From Herminiimonas fonticola (GTDB lineage: Bacteria; Pseudomonadota; Gammaproteobacteria; Burkholderiales; Burkholderiaceae_D): a stretch of 64,000 nucleotides of DNA. The notes under the pieces were generated by a model, which searched no databases, was not told where the DNA came from, and was given only the letters and a program-made list of their open reading frames with translations. The stretch is taken from positions 186,001-250,000 of the forward strand of contig NZ_PTLZ01000002.1 of NCBI RefSeq assembly GCF_003293745.1. Direction: 5' to 3'. The position numbers and the translations under genes are program-made. Below are positions 15,411 through 25,216 of this stretch, piece after piece; positions within the stretch are counted from its first letter, which is position 1; every line of letters starts with the position of its first letter.

Positions 15411-17141
15411 ATGTCCTTGTCCATGAAGTCATCTTCTTTCCTGTCTACTTTGCGCCAACGTGCTTTGCATCGTTATACCGTGCTGGCTTTGTTGGTCGTG
15501 CTGCTCACTGCTGCCGGTTATTGGGGATGGCACAAGTTTTATGCAAAGAAAGATCCGCGTGAAATTTATCAAGTCGCAGAAGTGCAGCGTGGCGATATTC
15601 AGGATCTGGTGACGGCAACCGGTACCGTGCAACCGCTCGAATACGTGGATGTCGGTGCGCAGGTATCCGGTCAGTTGAAAAAGCTGCATATTGAAGTTGG
15701 TTCGGTGGTCAAAGAAGGCGATTTGCTGGCCGAGATTGATCCGACCGTGTTTCGTGCAACGGTGGATGCACGACGTGCAGGTTTGCGCAATCAACAGGCG
15801 ACGATGAAGGAGCGTGAGTCGGCATTGGTATTGGCCAACCTGCAATACACTCGTCAAAAAAATCTGATGGCAGCTGATGCCACAACGGCGGAAGCTTTGC
15901 AAACTGCAGAAGCAAGCTTGCGTGCAGCCAAAGCACAGATAGATGCGTTGCAAGCGCAGATAGAGCAAACGCAATCGACTTTGCGTGCTGACGAAGCCAA
16001 TCTTAACTACGCAAAAATTTACGCCCCTATGGCAGGTACTGTTGTGTCGCTGACAGCGCGTCAAGGCCAGACACTGAACGCTAATCAAAACGCACCGACC
16101 ATTTTGCGTATTGCGGATCTGTCGACAATGACGGTACAGACGCAAGTGTCGGAAGCTGAAGTGGGCAAGCTGAGCAAGGGTATGGAAGTGTATTTCACCA
16201 CGCTGGGTAGTCAGGGTCGTCGCTGGTATGGTGCCTTGCGCAAGATTGAACCGACTCCTACTGTTACCAATAACGTGGTGTTGTACAACGCCTTGTTTGA
16301 TGTACCTAACAAGAACCAGGCATTGATGCCTAACATGACGACGCAAGTGTTCTTTATTGCGGCGACAGCGAAGGATGTATTGCTGGTGCCGACTGCTGCG
16401 GTGACGATCGCACGAGGTTCTGGTGGTGCAGGTGGAAAACGCGAACGCGGTGAGACTGCAGGAAAATCGACGAATGAAAAATCCGCCGATGCGTCCACCA
16501 CAAAGAACGCAGCTAGCAAGGCTGAGGCAAAAGACAAACCTGCCGATACTCAAGCTACCGCGCAAACAGCTGGAAAATCAGCTGATCCATCGGGCGATCA
16601 GTCATTCACGAACATGACGCAGGAAGAACGTCGCGCGTCATTCGAGAAGATGTCTCCCGAAGAACGCGAAGCCATGCGTGAGCGTCGCCGTGCGATGCGC
16701 GAAGCGGCCGGTAAATCTGGCGACTCTGCGTTGGCGCAAAGCGATAAATCGACGGGTGACGAGAAGTCCAAGGCAGGCAGTACAAAATCTGCAGCTGCAG
16801 ACAAGGTCGATCCGCTTGCAGCAACGTCGAACATAGGTAGTCCTCCAACGTCCTCTGTTTCTACCAGCGGCTTCGCGGAGCAAAGCACAACACGTACGCC
16901 ACGTAGTGGCACAGTCAAAGTCATAGATCAGGATGGCAAGATCGAACAACGCAAAGTCGAACTCGGTGTTACCAATCGCGTGCAGATGCAAGTAGTGAGT
17001 GGCTTGGTCGAAGGCGACACCGTCATTATCGGCATGAAGTTGCCACCATCAAGCAAACGCACACAAGCGGCGACTGGCCAGCAAGGCGGCATGCCACCAG
17101 GTATGGGCGGAGCTGGCGCTGGATCAGCACGGGGTCGTTAA
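15411..17141 (+). CDS. macA: MacA-type periplasmic adaptor with long insert
   Basis: The membrane fusion subunit of a tripartite ABC efflux pump. It has one N-terminal membrane helix (about 22-40), a beta-barrel and lipoyl half ([13 protein letters not shown]), a long helical hairpin (about 120-200), the second lipoyl half ([11 protein letters not shown]), and a beta-barrel up to about residue 334. Then comes an unusual low-complexity segment, residues about 335-497, rich in Ala, Lys, Ser, Asp and Thr. It contains a charged helix around [18 protein letters not shown]. The membrane-proximal domain resumes at [11 protein letters not shown]. At 576 residues it is far longer than usual MacA (about 370-400). 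An ATG at 15423 is an alternative start. The stop overlaps macB by one base. Confidence 0.88.
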   Translation: MSLSMKSSSFLSTLRQRALHRYTVLALLVVLLTAAGYWGWHKFYAKKDPREIYQVAEVQRGDIQDLVTATGTVQPLEYVDVGAQVSGQLKKLHIEVGSVVKEGDLLAEIDPTVFRATVDARRAGLRNQQATMKERESALVLANLQYTRQKNLMAADATTAEALQTAEASLRAAKAQIDALQAQIEQTQSTLRADEANLNYAKIYAPMAGTVVSLTARQGQTLNANQNAPTILRIADLSTMTVQTQVSEAEVGKLSKGMEVYFTTLGSQGRRWYGALRKIEPTPTVTNNVVLYNALFDVPNKNQALMPNMTTQVFFIAATAKDVLLVPTAAVTIARGSGGAGGKRERGETAGKSTNEKSADASTTKNAASKAEAKDKPADTQATAQTAGKSADPSGDQSFTNMTQEERRASFEKMSPEEREAMRERRRAMREAAGKSGDSALAQSDKSTGDEKSKAGSTKSAAADKVDPLAATSNIGSPPTSSVSTSGFAEQSTTRTPRSGTVKVIDQDGKIEQRKVELGVTNRVQMQVVSGLVEGDTVIIGMKLPPSSKRTQAATGQQGGMPPGMGGAGAGSARGR

Positions 17142-19138
17142 TGAACAAAGAGATAGACCCAGCCGTCGTGGAAACAGTGCAAGCTGCCGGTGTCCGTGAT
17201 TCGGATGAGACGCCGCTGATTGAATTGCGCGGCGTGACCAAAACTTACCGCAACGGTGGCCTTGAAGTCGAAGTGTTGCACGGTATCGATTTGAAAATCT
17301 ATGAAGGCGAGTTTGTCGCCATCATGGGTGCATCGGGTTCCGGCAAATCCACGTTGATGAATATTCTCGGCTGCCTGGATAGACCAAGTACCGGCAATTA
17401 TTACTTCATGGGGCGTGATGTTTCGGACTTCGGTCGCGATGAACGCGCTTTGTTGCGTCGCGATGATTTCGGTTTCGTATTCCAGAGTTACAACCTGATC
17501 GCTTCCGCCAGCGCCGCAGAAAACGTGGAAGTGCCAGCCATGTATTCCGGCTTGCCGCCGGCGGAACGTCACGCACGTGCGCAAGCCTTGCTGGCTGAAT
17601 TGGGTTTGGCAGACCGCTCGCACCATAGGCCGAACCAATTGTCAGGCGGGCAACAACAACGGGTATCGATCTCGCGTGCGTTGATGAACGGTGGTCGCAT
17701 CATTCTGGCCGATGAACCGACAGGCGCGCTGGACAGCAAAAGCGGCCAGGATGTGATGAAGCTGCTGGCCGATTTGTCTTCCCGCGGCCACACGGTTTTG
17801 CTGATCACGCATGCGAAGGAAGTTGCAGATCACGCGCAGCGTTTGATTGAGATCAAGGATGGCCACATCCTGTCCGACCCAGGTCCTGCACATCCGTCGC
17901 CAACACAGACAGACTTTGTACGTCCGGTGGTCGCAGGCATAGGTTCGCGACTGACCGATATGCTGGAAGCGGCGAAGATGGCGCTACGTTCTTTGCGTGC
18001 GAATTTTTTCCGTTCTGTGCTGACCTTGCTCGGCATCGTGATCGGCGTTGCATCCGTGATCGCAATGCTGGCAATCGGCGATGGTGCCAAGGCTGAAGTA
18101 GTCGAGCGTATCAGTGCCATGGGTTCCAACCTGTTGCTGGTACGGCCGGGTGCGCCGAATCAACGCGGCTTTAATAGTACGGCGACGCTGGTAGTCGATG
18201 ACGTCAAGGCGATTGACGATTTGCCGAATGTGCTGGCGGCGGTGCCGGAGCAAAGCAGTAGCGTCACTCTGCGTTTTGGTACCTCGGATACGTCTACCAG
18301 CGTAACGGGTACGTCGGCAAAATTTCCGCTCGCACGGCAATGGCCGGTAGCGCAAGGCACCTTCTTCAGTGAAGACGATGAAACGAATTACGCCGCCGTT
18401 GCGGTACTTGGGAAAACTACGGCGAATGCATTGTTTGGCGACAGTAATCCAATAGGCGAATTCGTACTGATCAACAATCTGTTGTTTCAGGTGGTTGGCA
18501 TCATGTCGGAACGCGGTGCGTCGCCTATGGGCTCGGATCAGGATGACGTGGTGTTCGTCCCTTACTCAACCAGCAGCCTGCGTTTGTCGGGGCAACGTTA
18601 TTTACGTAATGTGACTGTGGCCGTGGAAAACGTCGATCACATCGACGATACGCAGGAAGAAGTCGACAAACTGCTGCTGGAGCGTCACGGCACCGTCGAT
18701 TACCAGATTCGCAATATGGCTTCCATCATGGAAGCGATGGAGCAGACGCAAAACACGCTGACTATTTTGCTTGGTTCGATTGCTGCGATTTCATTGCTGG
18801 TCGGCGGCATCGGCGTGATGAACATCATGCTGGTGTCAGTCACTGAGCGCACACGCGAGATCGGCATACGCATGGCGACCGGTGCGCGCGAGAGCAATAT
18901 CATGCAGCAGTTTTTGATTGAAGCCGTGGTGGTGTCTGCGATAGGCGGTGCCATCGGTGTGGTGTTTGGTTTGGCAACCGCAGCCGTGATTGACGCATTC
19001 GGCACTCCTATTAAATATTCAGCAGCACCTGTATTGCTCGCATTCGGTTGCGCGTTCATGACGGGATTGCTGTTCGGTTATCTACCAGCTAAAAAAGCTG
19101 CACAACTCGATCCTGTGGTCGCGTTGTCGGCAGAATGA
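17141..19138 (+). CDS. macB: MacB-type ABC transporter (ATPase fused to permease)
   Basis: A 665-residue inner-membrane efflux protein. The N-terminal ATPase has Walker [10 protein letters not shown], signature LSGGQQQR and Walker [14 protein letters not shown]. After a linker comes the first transmembrane helix (about 285-310), a large periplasmic MacB domain, and three C-terminal membrane helices with the FtsX-like region ([14 protein letters not shown]). MacB couples ATP hydrolysis to pushing substrates, such as macrolides, peptides or lipopeptides, through the outer-membrane channel. The gene overlaps macA by one base and is followed one base later by the outer-membrane factor, so the three encode one complex. 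Substrate unknown. Confidence 0.93.
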   Translation: MNKEIDPAVVETVQAAGVRDSDETPLIELRGVTKTYRNGGLEVEVLHGIDLKIYEGEFVAIMGASGSGKSTLMNILGCLDRPSTGNYYFMGRDVSDFGRDERALLRRDDFGFVFQSYNLIASASAAENVEVPAMYSGLPPAERHARAQALLAELGLADRSHHRPNQLSGGQQQRVSISRALMNGGRIILADEPTGALDSKSGQDVMKLLADLSSRGHTVLLITHAKEVADHAQRLIEIKDGHILSDPGPAHPSPTQTDFVRPVVAGIGSRLTDMLEAAKMALRSLRANFFRSVLTLLGIVIGVASVIAMLAIGDGAKAEVVERISAMGSNLLLVRPGAPNQRGFNSTATLVVDDVKAIDDLPNVLAAVPEQSSSVTLRFGTSDTSTSVTGTSAKFPLARQWPVAQGTFFSEDDETNYAAVAVLGKTTANALFGDSNPIGEFVLINNLLFQVVGIMSERGASPMGSDQDDVVFVPYSTSSLRLSGQRYLRNVTVAVENVDHIDDTQEEVDKLLLERHGTVDYQIRNMASIMEAMEQTQNTLTILLGSIAAISLLVGGIGVMNIMLVSVTERTREIGIRMATGARESNIMQQFLIEAVVVSAIGGAIGVVFGLATAAVIDAFGTPIKYSAAPVLLAFGCAFMTGLLFGYLPAKKAAQLDPVVALSAE

Positions 19139-19139
19139 A

Positions 19140-20579
19140 ATGACAGTCATGACTTCACGTTTTAATTCAACAGGGTTTAATTTTCGACGGTCGCGTCTCG
19201 CGCTTGCCGTAGCCGTCGTACTTGCACTGAGTGCTTGTGCGCATAACATTGATGCAAGCAAACCGGATGTGGAAATTCCCGCAACATGGGCAGAGGCAGC
19301 ACCTGCTGGCGTTGAATTGCAGCGCGACTGGTGGCGTGGGTTTGGTTCAGAGGAATTGTCTGGCTTGATCGATCAGTCCCTGGCTGGCAGTCCGGATTTG
19401 ATCATTGCCGCAGAGCGTGTGACGCAAGCAGAAATTGCTGCGCGCAGCGCCGGTGCATCTTTGTTTCCGTTACTGACTGTGAGTGCGGGCACCGAAACCG
19501 GTCAGGTTAAACCAGGCCCGACAGGCAGTGGTTGGAGTAGAAGCGAATCAAGCGGTGTGGCGCTGAGTGTCAATTATGAAGTCGACGTTTGGGGCCGCGT
19601 GGCGGCAACCACCAAGAGTGCGAACGCATCGCTGAACGCCAGTCTCTATGGTCTGGAAACGGTGCGTCTGACGCTGACGACTGGTGTCGCGAATGCCTAC
19701 TTCCAGATACTGGCCTTGCGCATGCAATTGCAAGTGGCACAGGAAAATCTGGCTATTTCAGAAAAACTGTTTGCTATCGTCGAAGCGCGTTATCGCTTTG
19801 GCGCAGCGTCTGCCCTGGATGTCAGTCGTCAACGCAGTACGGTGTTGGCACAGCGCGCCACTATTTTTCCGCTACAGGTGCAAGAGCGACAAACCGTCAG
19901 CGCGTTAGCGATTCTGCTGGGTCGTCAGCCGCAGGCTTTACAGGTTGCGGCGCAAAGTCTGGAGGTGCTTGCTATACCGGAAGTCAGTGCCGGTTTGCCA
20001 TCCACGCTGATTACACGCCGTCCCGATGTCGCCAGTGTCGAAGCGCAATTGCTGGCTGGTTCTGCCAATGTGGCAGCGGCACGCGCGGCATTGTTGCCGA
20101 CGATTTCATTGACAGGCGCTGCCGGTAATTCGAGTGCTGCCTTGCTGTCTCTGGGTAATCCAACATACAGCGTAGGCATCGCAGCATCGATAGTCCAAAC
20201 ACTGTTCGATGGCAATCGCTTGCGCTTGCAGGTGGAAACCAATGAATCGACACGTCGACAACTGGCTGAAAGCTATCGTCGTACTGTGTATACCGCCTTG
20301 AAAGAAGTCGATGATGCGCTCGGCAATGCAACGCGCAATCGCGATCAGGAGCAGGCGCAGATCGAAATCAAGAAAGAAGCTTTACGTGCATTGCGCTTGT
20401 CCGAATTGCGCTATCGCGAAGGGGCAGATGATTTGAACGCTCTGCTCGATGCGCAGCGCACGCTGTTCACGGCTGACGATAGATTGACGCAGTTGAAGTT
20501 GCTGCGTCTGACCGGCACTACCGATGTATTCAAGGCACTTGGTGGTGGCTGGGACAAATCTCAGGTCGCAGCAAGATAG
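19140..20579 (+). CDS. NodT/TolC-family outer-membrane efflux lipoprotein
   Basis: The 479-residue outer-membrane channel of the pump. A lipoprotein signal with ALSAC near residue 33 is followed by two outer membrane efflux protein repeats (helical hairpins plus short strands). Typical motifs are ARYRFGAASALDV and ITRRPDVASVEAQL. The gene begins one base after the macB stop. The ATG at 19149 is a possible alternative start. A stem-loop lies just downstream, so the operon probably ends here. Function as the exit duct for MacAB is inferred from context and fold. Confidence 0.9.
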   Translation: MTVMTSRFNSTGFNFRRSRLALAVAVVLALSACAHNIDASKPDVEIPATWAEAAPAGVELQRDWWRGFGSEELSGLIDQSLAGSPDLIIAAERVTQAEIAARSAGASLFPLLTVSAGTETGQVKPGPTGSGWSRSESSGVALSVNYEVDVWGRVAATTKSANASLNASLYGLETVRLTLTTGVANAYFQILALRMQLQVAQENLAISEKLFAIVEARYRFGAASALDVSRQRSTVLAQRATIFPLQVQERQTVSALAILLGRQPQALQVAAQSLEVLAIPEVSAGLPSTLITRRPDVASVEAQLLAGSANVAAARAALLPTISLTGAAGNSSAALLSLGNPTYSVGIAASIVQTLFDGNRLRLQVETNESTRRQLAESYRRTVYTALKEVDDALGNATRNRDQEQAQIEIKKEALRALRLSELRYREGADDLNALLDAQRTLFTADDRLTQLKLLRLTGTTDVFKALGGGWDKSQVAAR

Positions 20580-20586
20580 TCGAGAG

Positions 20587-20620
20587 CGGATGATGAGTGA
20601 AATACCAGTATCATCCGTTT
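20587..20620 (+). terminator. stem-loop at the end of the efflux operon
   Basis: CGGATGAT pairs with ATCATCCG across a 15-base loop, followed by TTTC. The T tract is weak, so a terminator is likely but not certain. Confidence 0.5.
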
Positions 20621-20632
20621 CAACTATATTTG

Positions 20633-21936
20633 TTAAGCCGATTGCAGGGTAGGGTTGCGTGCCATGCGGTAAAGCGATCCCAGCAGCAGCGTGATTGCGA
20701 GGCTGGGTAGCGCGGAACCCACTTGCGGCCAGAGCATAGGGCAGATGTGGAATGCTGCGATGCCTATCAGCCAGATCGCGACAGGTACGACATTCACGGT
20801 TTTATCTGTCGCAGCTCCATTTTTTGCCAACTGCGAAATGACGACGCCGAACAAAGGTACGAACACCGAACTCAGTATCAGCAGAAAGGGTTCCAGGCCA
20901 TGCATGGGCAGTATCAGTGCGCAGCAGGTAGCGACCAATGCCAGCGCAATTCCCCAGAAGCGTATCGTGAATTTTCCATTCAGGAAGTTGAGCGAGACTG
21001 AGCCGGAATAGACGTCGCCGTAAGCGTTATCCATTTCATCGATCAGAATCAAGCCCAACGCAATCAAACCGCCTTGCGCCAACAATAATGTCGTCATTAG
21101 ATCGGCACCAGGATTCGACGTACTGACGATCAGCACACCCAATGCATGGCACCAGATATTGGCGATGGCAAAGCCCAGCCATGTACCACGGAAGGTGCTC
21201 GCACCGGCCTTGCCGTAACGCGCGAAATCAGCGACCAGAGGTAACCACGACACCGGCATTGCCATCACCAGATCTATGCCTGCGAGCGTACTCATAGAAC
21301 CATCGCCAGCCTTGTTCCAGATCGCATCCAGACCTTGCGTTTGCGCTTTGATGAAGAATTGATACGTCAGCCAGATTAGCGACAGAATTACCAGAGGCAA
21401 GCCGAAGCGGCCGACAAAGCGTCGAACCAGACCGATCATGGAGCCGGTGGCGAGTGCCACCAATAACAAGCCCCAGAAAATTGCCGTGACATACGGAATC
21501 CACGCTGCTCAATACCGGTGATGCCTTTGATCAGCGCGGTCGTACCGTCGCGCATGACGACCAGCTCAAATGCGGACCAACCTAACAATTGAATGATGTT
21601 CAGAATGACTGGTAATTTTGCGAAGGATGTTCCCAGTGTTTGGCACATCAGGATAGGGCTGGACAAGCCGCGCTCGTATCCTATGTAGGCAACCCAGCCG
21701 AGCAGGGCAGCGCCCAGCACTGAGCCGGCGACGATGGCGAACAAGGCAGTTTGGGTGCCGAGTGCGGTGCCGAGGAAGGCGCCGATCTGCATGACCAGCA
21801 AGCCTACGCCAAGGCTGAACCAGAGCGCGGCGTGATCGCGGAACGAGAAGACGCGTTCTGCAGCAGGAATTGGTATGAAAGCGGGTGTAAAAGCGGCATT
21901 GCTGCTTGCCGCAGGAGTATCGGTTAAAGCCATCAT
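20633..21936 (-). pseudogene. cytX: cytX-type hydroxymethylpyrimidine permease, frameshifted
   Basis: Two overlapping minus-strand frames make one NCS1/CytX permease. The first (21936 down to about 21510) begins MMALTDTPAASSN and covers the first membrane helices. The second, in another frame, covers IPYVTAIFWGLLL to the end at 20633. Reading continues cleanly if one base is restored near 21508-21512, where GAGCAGCGTGG should read as Glu/Asp-Ala-Ala-Trp. The whole would be about 434 residues with roughly 12 helices. CytX imports the thiamin pyrimidine HMP, and the TPP riboswitch upstream supports this assignment. Either the strain has lost the transporter or the assembled sequence has an error; codon use elsewhere looks undamaged. 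Confidence 0.8.
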
Positions 21937-21994
21937 CTTCTTTCAAAAGGATGGCAGGTCAGCCGGTTCTGCGCCGTGGAGGACGGCGATAGTT

Positions 21995-22088
21995 CGCATG
22001 CTTTCCTGCGCGAGGATTACCTCAATCAGGTTCAACGGGTATCTCTCACCCGCGCATGTTCTACCGCGCAGGACCCCGAGCCAGGAAT
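21995..22088 (-). promoter_or_regulatory. TPP riboswitch (THI element)
   Basis: Reading the minus strand, the segment contains CTCGGGG, then TGAGAGATACCCGTTGAAC, then CTGATTGAGGTAATCCTC and GCGCAGGAAAGC. These are the conserved cores of the thiamin pyrophosphate aptamer in the right order. The element ends about 60 bases before the cytX start. When TPP binds, expression is expected to fall. Confidence 0.92.
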
Positions 22089-22207
22089 TTCAACTGGGCG
22101 CTACTTTGATCTAAAAACTGCTTATAGGCAAGCCATACGTGACTGCGACTGCAGTATGAGGCACTAGAAATGAGGCGTGGGATTTTGGATGTAACAGGGA
22201 AGAAAGA

Positions 22208-22247
22208 GTCGGGCTGCACAGTAAAGCAGGAGGGGGAGCAGCCCGAC
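22208..22247 (-). ncRNA. strong stem-loop with C-rich anti-SD loop, possible small RNA or leader hairpin
   Basis: A perfect 10-bp stem, GTCGGGCTGC pairing with GCAGCCCGAC, encloses a 20-base loop. On the minus strand the loop contains TCCCCCTCCTGC, able to pair with Shine-Dalgarno sequences, and the stem is followed by TCTTTCTTCCC. It lies between a LexA-type box and the TPP riboswitch, so it could be the 5' part of the cytX leader, an attenuator or a separate small RNA. Transcription is not shown by sequence alone. Confidence 0.35.
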
Positions 22248-22261
22248 AGAAATACACATTA

Positions 22262-22277
22262 CTGTATATAAACACAG
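22262..22277. promoter_or_regulatory. LexA-type SOS box
   Basis: CTGTATATAAACACAG matches the CTGT-N8-ACAG LexA box perfectly, and flanking TA bases extend the dyad. No gene start lies close by in the plus direction. In the minus direction the stem-loop, TPP riboswitch and cytX follow. Confidence 0.5.
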
Positions 22278-22364
22278 TATAAGTGTGCTGCCTGTAAAAG
22301 TCACGGATTAATTCTTGAGAGCTGAATTGTCGAACGTATCAAGGCTGGGATGTCGCTGGAGTAG

Positions 22365-22397
22365 AAAGAAAAACGCCCCGCTGAAAGCGAGGCGTTT
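22365..22397 (-). terminator. rho-independent terminator of the downstream PhnD-like gene
   Basis: On the minus strand AAACGCCTCGCT pairs with AGCGGGGCGTTT (one T-G pair) around TTC, followed by TTTCTTTC. It lies about 38 bases after the stop at 22435. Confidence 0.8.
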
Positions 22398-22434
22398 GAT
22401 TTGATGCCAGATACCGCGAGGGCAGTTTGTAGAT

Positions 22435-23244
22435 TTACAAGCCTAGACGAGCAGTCGCTTCATCCATCACTTGCGTGTTCCAGGGTACAAAGCCGGTCAT
22501 GCCGATTTTCGACAGTGCATTTCTGCCTGCTTCGTTTTCCGACAAGTTGAGCAACAGGCTTTTGAGTTTTTCGCGGTCGGATTCACTGAGCTTTTTCGAT
22601 GCGAGGAATTGTTTGACTGGAATCGGTTTGGTTTCTGCCAAGACGCGACCACCTTTGGCTACCCATGCCTTGGCGACTGCAGCAGAACCCGTGACACCAG
22701 CGTCAACAAAACCGTTATCGATCATGAACGGCACGGCTTCCTGATAGCGTGTGGCAGTGAACGATTTTTCCGGTTGTGGAAAATTCAGCTCACGCAGATT
22801 GGCGGTAAACATCACGGTAGTAATCGAATCAAGCGAGGGCACGCCGACTTTTTTGGCGCGCAAATCCTGCATGGCTTTCAGTGGTGATGTGCTGGCGACC
22901 AGTACGCGTGCGCGGTAATCGGTGAATCCTTTGGCGGTGGCCAGGCCCTCATAGCCATTTTTCTTTACTGCTTGCAGACCGATGTGCGCTGCATGTATGA
23001 AGGCGATGTCAAATTTGTTTTCTGCCAGACCCTTGCCAAAGTTCGCAGCGTCTACGCTTTGCAGCTTCACATTTTGTTTGAGTTCTTTTGAAATCAATTG
23101 CAACAACGGTTTGTAACGTTCGCTGGCAGGTCCGCCATCTTGATAAGTAACACCTTCGTTAACTGCCAGAACAAGATCTTGTGCTGTTGCTGAGTTGATG
23201 CCTGCTGCGAGTAATGCAGTTGCTAAAAAAGAAGTGAGTTTCAT
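22435..23244 (-). CDS. PhnD-like periplasmic binding protein (copy 2)
   Basis: A 269-residue exported binding protein of the PhnD/SsuA/transferrin-like group. The signal peptide ends at SATAQ. The mature part starts DLVLAVNEGVTYQDGG and carries the two-lobe hallmarks (FVDAGVTGSAAVAKAW, DLRAKKVGVPS). These proteins bind phosphonate, phosphite or related oxyanions for ABC importers, but no ATPase or permease gene is adjacent. It is about 87 percent identical by hand alignment to the next upstream gene, and one residue shorter. Differences concentrate around residues 62-100, so ligand preference may differ. A terminator precedes and another follows it, suggesting separate transcription. Confidence 0.85.
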   Translation of the reverse strand: MKLTSFLATALLAAGINSATAQDLVLAVNEGVTYQDGGPASERYKPLLQLISKELKQNVKLQSVDAANFGKGLAENKFDIAFIHAAHIGLQAVKKNGYEGLATAKGFTDYRARVLVASTSPLKAMQDLRAKKVGVPSLDSITTVMFTANLRELNFPQPEKSFTATRYQEAVPFMIDNGFVDAGVTGSAAVAKAWVAKGGRVLAETKPIPVKQFLASKKLSESDREKLKSLLLNLSENEAGRNALSKIGMTGFVPWNTQVMDEATARLGL

Positions 23245-23342
23245 ATGCTGTATTCAGTGGAGATTGTTTGAAAATTTTAAGAACGCGAATACCGATAAGT
23301 ACCGCATGAAGATGTTGAAATGATAAAAACTGAAAGGGTAAG

Positions 23343-23375
23343 AAAAAACGCATTGCGACAAGCAATGCGTTTTTT
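23343..23375 (-). terminator. rho-independent terminator between the PhnD-like copies
   Basis: Perfect stem AAAAAACGCATTGC-GACAA-GCAATGCGTTTTTT, strong in both directions. It ends the upstream PhnD-like copy. Confidence 0.85.
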
Positions 23376-23381
23376 CTGATC

Positions 23382-23401
23382 AGCAAGCGCAAGCGCTTGC
23401 T
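23382..23401 (-). terminator. second inverted repeat after the upstream PhnD-like gene
   Basis: AGCAAGCG-CAAG-CGCTTGCT lies just after the stop of the upstream copy and immediately before the stronger terminator. It may help stop transcription or protect the mRNA end. Confidence 0.5.
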
Positions 23402-23406
23402 ATTTT

Positions 23407-24219
23407 TTACAAGCCGAGACGAGTCGTTGCTTCATCCATGACTTGTGCATTCCAAGGCACGAAGCCTGTCATGCTGATTTTGGACAGCGCGTTTCTACCA
23501 GCCTCATTTTCCGACAAGTTGAGCAACAGGCTTTTGAGTTTTTCGCGGTCGGATTCGCTGAGTTTTTTCGATGCGAGGAATTGTTTGATTGGGACTGGTT
23601 TGGTTTCTGCGAGGATGCGGCCGCCTTTGGCAACCCATGCTTTGGCTACGCCGGCAGAACCGGTGACACCAGCATCGACAAAACCATTATCGATCATGAA
23701 GGGCACAGCATCTTGATAGCGGGTGGCGGTAAAGGATTTTTCCGGTTGTGGAAAATTCAGTTCGCGCAGGTTGGCGGTAAACATCACAGTGGTAATCGAT
23801 TCAACCGACGGTACGCCGATTTTCTTGCCGCGCAGATCTTGCATGGTTTTCATCGGGGAAGCGTTGGCAACAAGCACACGCGCACGGTAATCGGTAAATC
23901 CCTTGGCGGTCACCAAACCTTCGTAGCCATTCTTTTTGACGGCGACCAAACCGACGTGTGCAGGATGAATGAATGCCAGATCGAATTTGCCTTCAGCGAG
24001 GCCTTTTTCAAAAACTGAATATTTGTCTACGGTTTGCAGCTTGACGTTTTGTTTGAGTTCTTTTGACAGCAATTGCAGCAATGGTTTGTAGCGTTCACTG
24101 GCAGGTCCGCCATCTTGATAAGTCACACCTTCGTTAACGGCCAGGACAAGATCTTGTGCTACAGCGGAATTGATGCCTGCTGCCAGCAATATCATTGCCA
24201 ACAAAGATGTGAATTTCAT
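23407..24219 (-). CDS. PhnD-like periplasmic binding protein (copy 1)
   Basis: A 270-residue exported binding protein, the upstream member of a tandem pair. It has an N-terminal signal peptide ending SAVAQ and the same DLVLAVNEGVTYQDGG start and FVDAGVTGSAGVAKAW motif as its copy. Near the binding cleft it reads FIHPAHVGLVAVKK, where the copy has FIHAAHIGLQAVKK. The closest recognised group is the phosphonate/phosphite binding family (PhnD). With no transporter genes next to it, it either serves a distant ABC system or acts as an orphan sensor. Long identical DNA runs between copies point to a fairly recent duplication. Confidence 0.85.
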   Translation of the reverse strand: MKFTSLLAMILLAAGINSAVAQDLVLAVNEGVTYQDGGPASERYKPLLQLLSKELKQNVKLQTVDKYSVFEKGLAEGKFDLAFIHPAHVGLVAVKKNGYEGLVTAKGFTDYRARVLVANASPMKTMQDLRGKKIGVPSVESITTVMFTANLRELNFPQPEKSFTATRYQDAVPFMIDNGFVDAGVTGSAGVAKAWVAKGGRILAETKPVPIKQFLASKKLSESDREKLKSLLLNLSENEAGRNALSKISMTGFVPWNAQVMDEATTRLGL

Positions 24220-24617
24220 ATAGGTCGCTCCGTTTAGAATATTTTTTTGAGGTAACTAATTGTAGAGTGAATGTTACATTAAGCAATCAAAAGCAAAGGA
24301 AATTTCTTGGTTTAAGTGACAAAAACGCACATAGATTTATTTGAGTTGCGCCAATAAACAGAGGGTTTTTGTCATGGCTGCTGACAGCTTTTGGCCGACA
24401 GGATTGCGCAACGAGTATGAGCTGGATGAAGTATGCATCGTGAATGCAGGATAAGGCCTTGCGCTTTGCCACTGTACGTTGCCGTACAAACAATTCCCGT
24501 CGAATGAGGGACAATCGCTACATCATCTGATGCACAGCTTTTGTAGCGCGCCGCCAGCCATATCTAGCTCGCGGTGAACGCTCCTTTCTTGAACCTCACA
24601 TTGAAAGCGCGCACATC
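24220..24617. other. 398-bp intergenic region between divergent genes
   Basis: Holds the promoters of the PhnD-like pair (minus) and the LapA-domain gene (plus). The only ORF of note (24287-24514, minus) has no family resemblance and no ribosome binding site. No structured RNA recognised. Confidence 0.4.
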
Positions 24618-25118
24618 ATGCAAATTCGGACATTGTTATTTGCCATTATCCTGGGTGCGATAGCGGCATTGGCTGCCTTGAATTGGGAAGCCTTCAATGC
24701 ACCAACAGCCCTTTGGCTGGGAGGTACGACCGTACAGGCACCCTTGGGTTTGGTGATGCTGGGGCTGACGACATTGCTGGCTGCATTTTTTCTGGCACTG
24801 TTCATTCAGTTGCAGTCGCACTCTTTACTGGAGTCGCGCCGTCATACCAAAGAATTGCAGCTTCAACGTGAGCGTGCCGATCAAGCCGAAGCCTCGCGTT
24901 ATACCGAGCTGCGTCAGTTTATCGAACTGGAAATGCGTACCATCGACAAGCAGAATCTGGAGCTGCGCGGCGCCTTGCTTGATCGTCTGGATCGCTTGAA
25001 TACCGGCATTGCGACTGCCATTGAGCAATCCGGCAATACGGTTGCTGCGCACATAGGCGAACTGGAAGACAGACTGGAACGCGGTAGTAATGGCGTGACT
25101 TTGAACCGTTTGGCATGA
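24618..25118 (+). CDS. LapA-domain (DUF1049) membrane protein
   Basis: A 166-residue inner-membrane protein with two N-terminal helices (about 4-22 and 42-66), separated by a short loop with the NWEAFNAP pattern. A charged cytoplasmic coiled coil follows (about 70-150, rich in Glu, Arg and Leu). The two-helix region matches the lipopolysaccharide assembly protein A (DUF1049) domain. In enterobacteria LapA works with LapB to control LPS synthesis, but here no lapB gene is adjacent and the tail is longer. A scaffold-like role at the membrane is inferred. Confidence 0.65.
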   Translation: MQIRTLLFAIILGAIAALAALNWEAFNAPTALWLGGTTVQAPLGLVMLGLTTLLAAFFLALFIQLQSHSLLESRRHTKELQLQRERADQAEASRYTELRQFIELEMRTIDKQNLELRGALLDRLDRLNTGIATAIEQSGNTVAAHIGELEDRLERGSNGVTLNRLA

Positions 25119-25216
25119 CGGTTTGAGGGTGGAAATATTTCCTTAAGGAAATTAATTGAGCTGTCCGTCCGGAAACATCGGTTAAACTAAGGCAATTCAC
25201 CACTCCGGGCATCATC

